Positions 58,037 through 64,000 of a DNA stretch of 64,000 bases are shown piece by piece (the first letter of the stretch is position 1; every line of letters starts with the position of its first letter). The translations under genes and the position numbers were made by a program. The stretch lies in contig JAULSN010000001.1 in the NCBI GenBank assembly GCA_033439765.1, positions 4,836,001-4,900,000 of the forward strand, read 5' to 3'. The DNA is from Lasiosphaeria ovina (lineage: Eukaryota > Ascomycota > Sordariomycetes > Sordariales > Lasiosphaeriaceae). The notes beneath the pieces are model-generated. The model was not told the origin of the DNA and did no database searches. It worked only from the letters and a program-made list of their open reading frames with translations.

Positions 58037-60737
58037 GTCTCTGTTGCTGTTTTCTTGGACGAGATGGGGTGAGAGTAAAATTTGGAAGAAGAATGAAAGA
58101 GCGACAAGGAGTTCGGGAGCATAATATATCATGATCGGCATTGTGGAGAATATTCATGAAGTAGATTGGCTTTCTCTGCAGCATAATCAAGCAGGCATGT
58201 AACAATTAGGTAAGGTAGCTAGCTGCCTATCCATAGTGGTATTCCATAATACAAGTGATGACACCAACATACCAGACCCCAGGTGATACGACAAAGACGA
58301 TCAAAGCAAAGATAACAATGAAATATGATTAAGTACCTAACAATGAAACAAAGCTGCTTGGTACAAAATGACCCAGCCACGCCATAGAACCGGCCAGGTA
58401 TGATCCTTTTATTCCCCCAGCCCCTCAATCTCTCTGAAAAGAAAACATGCCTTATCCAGAACGTGTCAGCAGCAACCGCCAGGGTCCGGACCAAATGGCT
58501 GAAAATGAAGAAAAAAGATTGTCTCGCACGCGGATCGAACGGACAAGCTCCTCGTTTCTTCCCCATGCGTCTGTTATCGAGGTACATCCTCACCGTCTTC
58601 GAGGTACATGGTCTCCTCTTTTCAAGCCTTTGGGTAGCAGGCAGGGGAAAAGCAATTTCAGCGTGTCTCAAAGTCAAAAGCCAGAAACCCTTCGGGTAGA
58701 CCGGCCGACGAAGCCAGATTTTGGATTAAGAAACTCACGATGGGTCTGCCGCGCCTGTGGGGCGGGTGCTGCTATTGAGGATACGGGTCTCGACAGAGTC
58801 ATCTCTGGGTTTACTGTTGCCGTGACCTCTTCCCAGCAAGCAAGACGCAAGGCAGCTGGCTAGCTTGATAGGTAGGCAATCGGTGATTTTGTTAGCTCAG
58901 ACTCGAACTAGTTTCATCTGGGCCAGAGGATCGACACACTTGATGCTCCTTCCCAACGACGCCCATCCAATTCTGGGCTGGTCTCTTTCCGTCTCCTAGC
59001 GGAGTTCCGAGTGCAGATGATCTCAAATGCCATGTCTTCTCAGAGAAGCACAAACCTCCCGGCATCATGTCCCAAAATATGACCTCCAAGTCAGCACCAC
59101 GTGCAAAGTTCAATTTCCAACGGAGTCGAAAAGAAAAAACAGATAAAAAGCATAAAGTCTTATCCCAAATTATCCCTATGGTAACACTACAGAGTGCGGC
59201 AGTACATTGATCGGCTACAGCTTTGAACTAGATCATGATAGTTAGTTGTTACTGACAAGTGCTCTTCCTTTGCTTGATAGACACGGAGCCGGGATAGGGC
59301 CAGAGGTCAGATATTGAGCATGATTGCAACTAGCAAAAGAGCACACCCAGGGAAGTACAAAGGGAAATAAAAACAGAAAGACACGAAAAAATATTTGCGC
59401 GGGTCGAGTGGTCAGCTTCTTCTGGGGGGGAGGGTTCACTTACTTTGTTGTCAATCTTGTCTGCTTTTAACCTCCGCCCTCGCCGTCAAGGCAACCCCAA
59501 CTCCAACGCCTCCGTCCAATGCCTCCCGCCCAACCCCTCCGTCCAACACCTCCCAACGCCTCCCGCAACCCAAACGCCTATTACCCACACCCGATGCCTT
59601 AAACGTCTAAACGCCCGATGAACCTTTTTTGTTTACACTCCACGTGTTCGCATTCTGCGATTTACGGTTCACTATGGGCCGAGTTTCGCGTGCGCCGGCT
59701 TGGAGACTGGAGTCATTCGCAAAGCTTCCGATCCAGTTGAGGTACCGAGTCTGTAACTTCGTTAGCACTCTGAGCCGAGGCCTCGCGTTGACCTCTTGGC
59801 CAATTGACCACTCGACCGCTGCTGTTGTTGTTAAAAGGGCTTGTCCGATTTTGACTTATAACCCCTCGAACGTTACACCGAGCAGCCCCACAAAAGGGGT
59901 CCCACAGCAAGGCAGCAACGCCAGAAATTTCACCTTACCCAGGACTAGAGTAGAGTGCATTTACTGGAAAGAAACGAACGAAAATGAAACACGAGGAGAT
60001 TCCTGTCAGATCCGATTACCAAGCTACCGAGTACGTATGCTACAGTCGCCATGCGAAGAGGCTACACACCCCCACCGCTTTCCCAACAAAAACAGCCCCC
60101 CTCGGTGCAAATGCATCACCTGTCGCTGCATGCTGTCACGCCACGCTCGTCCGCTTCAAAACCACCAAATCTCGCTCGTGGAAAGCATTTTTGGGATCCG
60201 ATCCAACCATCAAGTCGTTTTTTTCGTTTTCGAACCATTTTGGCCTGATCCCGGTCCTCGCTCCTAGCCTCCCCGTGAAATATCCACCGGTCTGACCTCA
60301 AAACGCAGTATTTCCAGGGTCCAACATAATTTACGACGAAAAGAAGAGAACGCCCAATCCCGCACCAAGCCTCCCCTAATGATGACCGACCAGTGCCAAC
60401 TCCCGATTGAGGAAAAAAGGCTCGAGAAATATAAAAAAGATAAAACAAAAACCAAAGCCTGCAATGTGCAATTGTGCATGATACAAATATCGAAACGAGG
60501 GACGAGCTTTGTAAATGGCCTGGCTTCCGCCGGGACATGAACAGAATCAAAATGTATAGTGAGTACAAAGGGAACAAACTGGGAAAATGGGTGAAGGTGT
60601 TGGGCCGTGGCAAATGATCGGAGCGGCTTGGTCTCGTTATCATCGCGGATATCGGAAGGCCTTGGAACTTCCCAGCTGGGTTTGGCCCAGCCGTGGAGCG
60701 CCGATAACTCGGCGTCGGATATCAGCTTAAAACTGAC
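58037..60737. other. Intergenic, about 2.7 kb
   Basis: Frames at 58219-58863 and 59629-60643 lie on both strands and lack coding bias. A Pro/Asn-coding minisatellite (CCTCCGTCCAA type) lies at about 59505-59560. The distal part is the 3' flank of the FHA gene. Confidence 0.45.
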
Positions 60738-63088
60738 TTAACGTTCTAATCTTGGTTGATGCTGCCAGCCGTTCAGGTAAGCCATTAGTCCCATCCCGAT
60801 GAGCACGACTCCAATCATGGATGCGTAAGGGAGTGTCTGTATCAATGCCGGATCTTGTGGAGGGACTGCCAAGGCTCGCACAGCCGGGGTGATAGTGTTC
60901 GCACGCGAAAGCGTAGGCACTTCCACCAAGTCATCCGCGGATCCATCACTCTGTCCCTTCGCTTCCGGTATAGCGCCGTTCACCACCGGGGCCTGCTCCT
61001 CGACGCCATTATCTTGAGTTGGTAATGGTGATGAAGGTGACCGCGATCTCCTCCCGGCCGCCTGCTTCTCCTTTTCGTCGCGTTGGCGAATTTGTATCAC
61101 CATCTCGGCAAGGGTTTTGCGGTCTTGGTCCCGCTCGACTTCAGCCTTCTCTGCTCGCTGCCGGAAGGCGTCCACTTGATCCCTCAGCCCCATCATCTCT
61201 GAAGCCATCTCGTCTATACGGGCTTGGAAGACGGCTGCCAACGCCTCGATCTTGTCCGGCTGAGGTGGGAGACCTTCCTCGGAATTCCCCAGAGAGACGA
61301 CTGGCTCGGGTGTCGGGGGCCGTTCCGCTGGAGGATCAAAGGCTCTTTCCAATTCCGCGTGGCCATTAGCAAGAGGGGGCCCGGCTGAACCATTCATCTT
61401 GACATGGCTGCTCTCCTCCATTTTCTGCACCATCTCCTCCGCGTGTTGTCGAGCTTCACGCTCCTTGATTAGCTTCTCTTCAAGATCCCGCACGCGAGCC
61501 GAGTGGTCATCCAGTTCCTTCTTGGCTTTGTTGAGCTCCTCGGTCAGCTGGAGGATCTGGCTGAGGTTGTTGTCAGGGCGTATGGGCGAAGTATTCGACG
61601 GATGTGACTTTGGACGCTCCGTAATGCCTCGCTTTAGCGACGGGATGTCCGATGATGTGGGCCGTGCAACATCCGGCTTCTCTGGAAGAGGCTGGGATGG
61701 AGGCGGGGCGGGAGGCTCCGAGAATCGTGTCTTGCCCCCGTCTGACCGGAATGACACATTGCCGTTTGTCATGTGTGTCTTTGGAGGCTCGGGGGCTTCG
61801 GGTTTATCTTGGTTCTTGACGTCTTCTTTCGACAGGAGCGCGTTGATAAACTGGCTAGTTCGAGCCAGGTCTTGGGTTTGCAACCTTGCGTTTCGCATCT
61901 CATTCTAGGCAATGGTTAGCATACACGTGAAAATCGGACGCAAAATGTTATTTGAGAACTTACATGGAGCTTTTTTACTATATGTTCCGTGGTTATTGGA
62001 TTCAGCCAGAACTGGCGTTGCTGTGCCATGTTGTTATTATTGGCTGGCCCTGCCCCATTACCAGGGACGACGCGGCTATTGCTGGCCATAGAGGCCTGGC
62101 TACCAGCCCGTCCTCTGAAGGGCAAACCATTGAGAGGCAGCATCATCGTGCTGCTTGAAGGATCAAGGTCTCCCAAATTCATGTCGATCAGATTATTTGT
62201 CGGAGTAATATATCCGGCGTGTTCGACTTTCGCTGCAACCTTGTGGTGTACCACGGTCTTCTGGTCCTCGCTCACAATGTCGATGCCAAGTTCGAGGTGA
62301 TCTTGGGTCTGGAGCTCGTGTGGCTCTGACTCTCGGTTCTCTGGGGATAACCGGGTCCCGTTGACGAACGTTCCGTTTGAGGATTTGACATCACGAATCC
62401 AGATCTTCCCGTTAGAATCCGCCCATACTTCAGCGTGTTGCCTTGACAGCACTTTACTGTCAAAGAAACCGTTGAGTGGTGTCGGCACGGTCTTTGCGTT
62501 TGTTTGCCGGCCGATCCGGAGTGTATCGGGGAGGAATGGAACCGAGATAGTCTTGCGGTCGAAGGAGCCATTCAGAGACAGAAGAGAAAGCACCGGCTGG
62601 CGTCCCGAGGCCATGCTCTCGGCGCCGGGCCTGGGCATCCCATTTTGGGGTAATATCTGATTCTGTGGGGTTAAAATGGACTGGGGCGGGTGCAAGGCCG
62701 ACGCGCCATTCATGCCGTTACTCATCGGGGGCCTTGCCGGAGTCGCCCTCGAAAAGTCCGAAGATGCTTCTGGTTTCCCATTCAACCACGGGCCCTTCGT
62801 CTGCGGCCTCTTTCGCGACGCCGTATTCGGCCAACTAGTCTGGTCTCCGGCGACAGGCATGGAGTTGCCGTTGGGCTGGGCATTCGAGGTCACGGTGGAC
62901 GTTGACGAGTTTGACGACGTCGATGACACCGAAGACGAAGAGTTGGTTCGCTGGAGGGTCTTCCGAGACATGAACATGTTTATTCCTCTGACGTCGTCCG
63001 AGTTGGATGCGTTCGACATTTGTCCGCCATTAGTCCATCCCGGCCGGTTGAAATTGGCGAAGCTAGGAAGACTCGCAACAGCCGTCAT
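60738..63088 (-). CDS. FHA-domain, coiled-coil, tail-anchored STRIPAK subunit (SLMAP-like)
   Basis: Two exons: 63088-61964 and 61904-60738 (763 aa), intron GTAAGT..CTAG. The start MTAVASLPSFANF is the first ATG in frame; upstream codons read on only from a GTG. After a Ser/Asn-rich N terminus an FHA domain spans about 165-285 with LRIGRQTN, KVLSRQHAEVW and SSNGTFVNGTRLS, the phosphothreonine-binding residues. A short stretch near 355-385 (QRQFWLNPITTEHIVKKLH) and coiled coils (TEELNKAKKELDDHSARV, FQARIDEMASEMMGLRDQV) follow. A single C-terminal helix (YASMIGVVLIGMGLMAYL) ends nine residues before the end of a short basic tail. This is the layout of SLMAP homologues (PRO45 of Sordaria, HAM-4 of Neurospora), STRIPAK subunits on ER or nuclear membranes needed for hyphal fusion and development. 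Family role is known; function here is inferred. Confidence 0.9.
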
Positions 63089-64000
63089 GAGGAAAACGTG
63101 ATGACCGGTGGGCGAGGCAAGGGGGCGGCCCTGGTGGATAACGATGCTGAGGGAGCAGGCTGGCACGGGCGTGCTTCCCGTCGGCTTCGCATACACGGTT
63201 CGTTTATAGCATACGGAGGATCTCGAACGCGATTGATGTTGTAATAAATTCGTCGCTTTGGAAGGCCGTGGTGTCGCGACTGGCTGTTGTGGAGATGACG
63301 ATTAGCCCTGACGTCTGTCGCGAGGCACGTCGCAGACGGTCGGCAATTGTGCAACCAAACCCACGAGCGTGCGCCGGAGGGGATGCAATGATGGAGAAAA
63401 ATACAACTGCAGAGGAGTAAGAAAATGCGGCTCACATACGTTGTATTGAAGGGGTGTTCTGGGCGAGTGCTGTCGTGACCAAGTATGCTCGGAAATGCGA
63501 CGACGGCAGGCTTGAAGTGTCGAGGGTTGTCAAGATTTTGAGGCGAGGTTTCTCCTTACCGCACTTGGAAGGAAGCGCTTACTAGCGAGCTGGCAGGCCA
63601 AAGGGTGATCAGAGCGCACGAGCCACTGGGTCAACTCTTTGCGCGCCGGTCTCTTATTCGCGGGACGATTCCCAAAATGCGTGACGAATGACCCCGGCAC
63701 CAACGCGGTTTATAGAAAGGCCACTTAGCCTTGGTCCCGAACAAACCCTATGCGCTGCAAACAATTATCTCTGTGCCTGGACCAGCGATTTTGGCCCAAG
63801 ATCCGCCTTCAAAAGCGCATCACGTGAGCAAGTGGCAACTCGTCTGTTCCATGGGAAGAGGGGACGGACGGGGGCTTGGGACTCATGGGACTCGGGAGGG
63901 GGCTTCCAGGCGGCCAAGCAATGGGGTCCAAGCGCCCGCGTCGCTCCAAATTTATGGATTACACGCCCTACAAAATATAACCCAAGCACGATAGAAAGCT
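63089..64000. other. 5' flank of the FHA gene to window end
   Basis: Leader and promoter of the minus-strand FHA gene. Short frames at 63020-63435 and 63731-63994 have no coding features. Confidence 0.5.

Noticed and set aside
58490..58580. tRNA-like T-loop (GTTCGATCC on the minus strand)
   Set aside because: The T stem and acceptor stem do not pair and no A box fits.
60116..60643. 175-codon minus-strand frame downstream of the FHA gene
   Set aside because: Lies in the likely 3' flank, mixed composition and no domain.

Overview
The window is nuclear DNA of a filamentous ascomycete (Pezizomycotina, most likely Sordariomycetes). The evidence is short GT-AG introns with CTRAY-like branch sites, GC-rich third codon positions, long gene-free spacers, a Zn2Cys6 regulator, a STRIPAK FHA protein, a CDH-type cytochrome, and a Fot1/pogo-like transposon whose stop codons look like repeat-induced point mutation (RIP). 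There is no sign of prokaryotic, organellar or viral genes, no CRISPR, and no tRNA or rRNA gene that I could support. All exon structures were read by eye from splice signals and frame continuity.

Layout. 0-11 kb holds three plus-strand genes: a Brl1/Brr6 nuclear-envelope protein, a Zn2Cys6 transcription factor and a C2H2 zinc-finger protein. 11-25 kb is gene-poor and scarred. It has two small hypothetical genes (13.0 and 21.6 kb), a breakpoint at about 19.07 kb joining the 3' parts of a tyrosinase gene and a membrane-protein gene, and a frame-shifted relic at 22.6-23.8 kb. 25-28.4 kb is a long MFS transporter gene with a 21-nt exon. 28.6-30.5 kb is a complete RIP-mutated Fot1/pogo-like element with 68-bp terminal repeats and a TA target duplication.

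32-37 kb carries hypothetical genes and a secreted double-psi beta-barrel protein with a possible alternative acidic tail. 37-44 kb is a minus-strand run of ferric reductase, omega-like glutathione transferase and a Ser/Thr-rich single-pass membrane protein, each interrupted by a coding microsatellite. 46-49 kb has two secreted proteins, one a stand-alone CDH-type cytochrome domain, pointing away from each other's 5' ends in tail-to-tail order. 51-56 kb has an FAD monooxygenase and an Hst2-type sirtuin. 57-63 kb has a Cys-rich hypothetical protein and the FHA/coiled-coil/tail-anchored SLMAP-type subunit of STRIPAK.

The genes do not form an obvious biosynthetic cluster. They are mainly conserved cellular genes mixed with secreted, redox and lineage-restricted ones. 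The most interesting points are splice- or frame-dependent C termini (DPBB protein and sirtuin), an open non-AUG frame upstream of the sirtuin, the gene-gene breakpoint, and the decayed repeat-protein gene.
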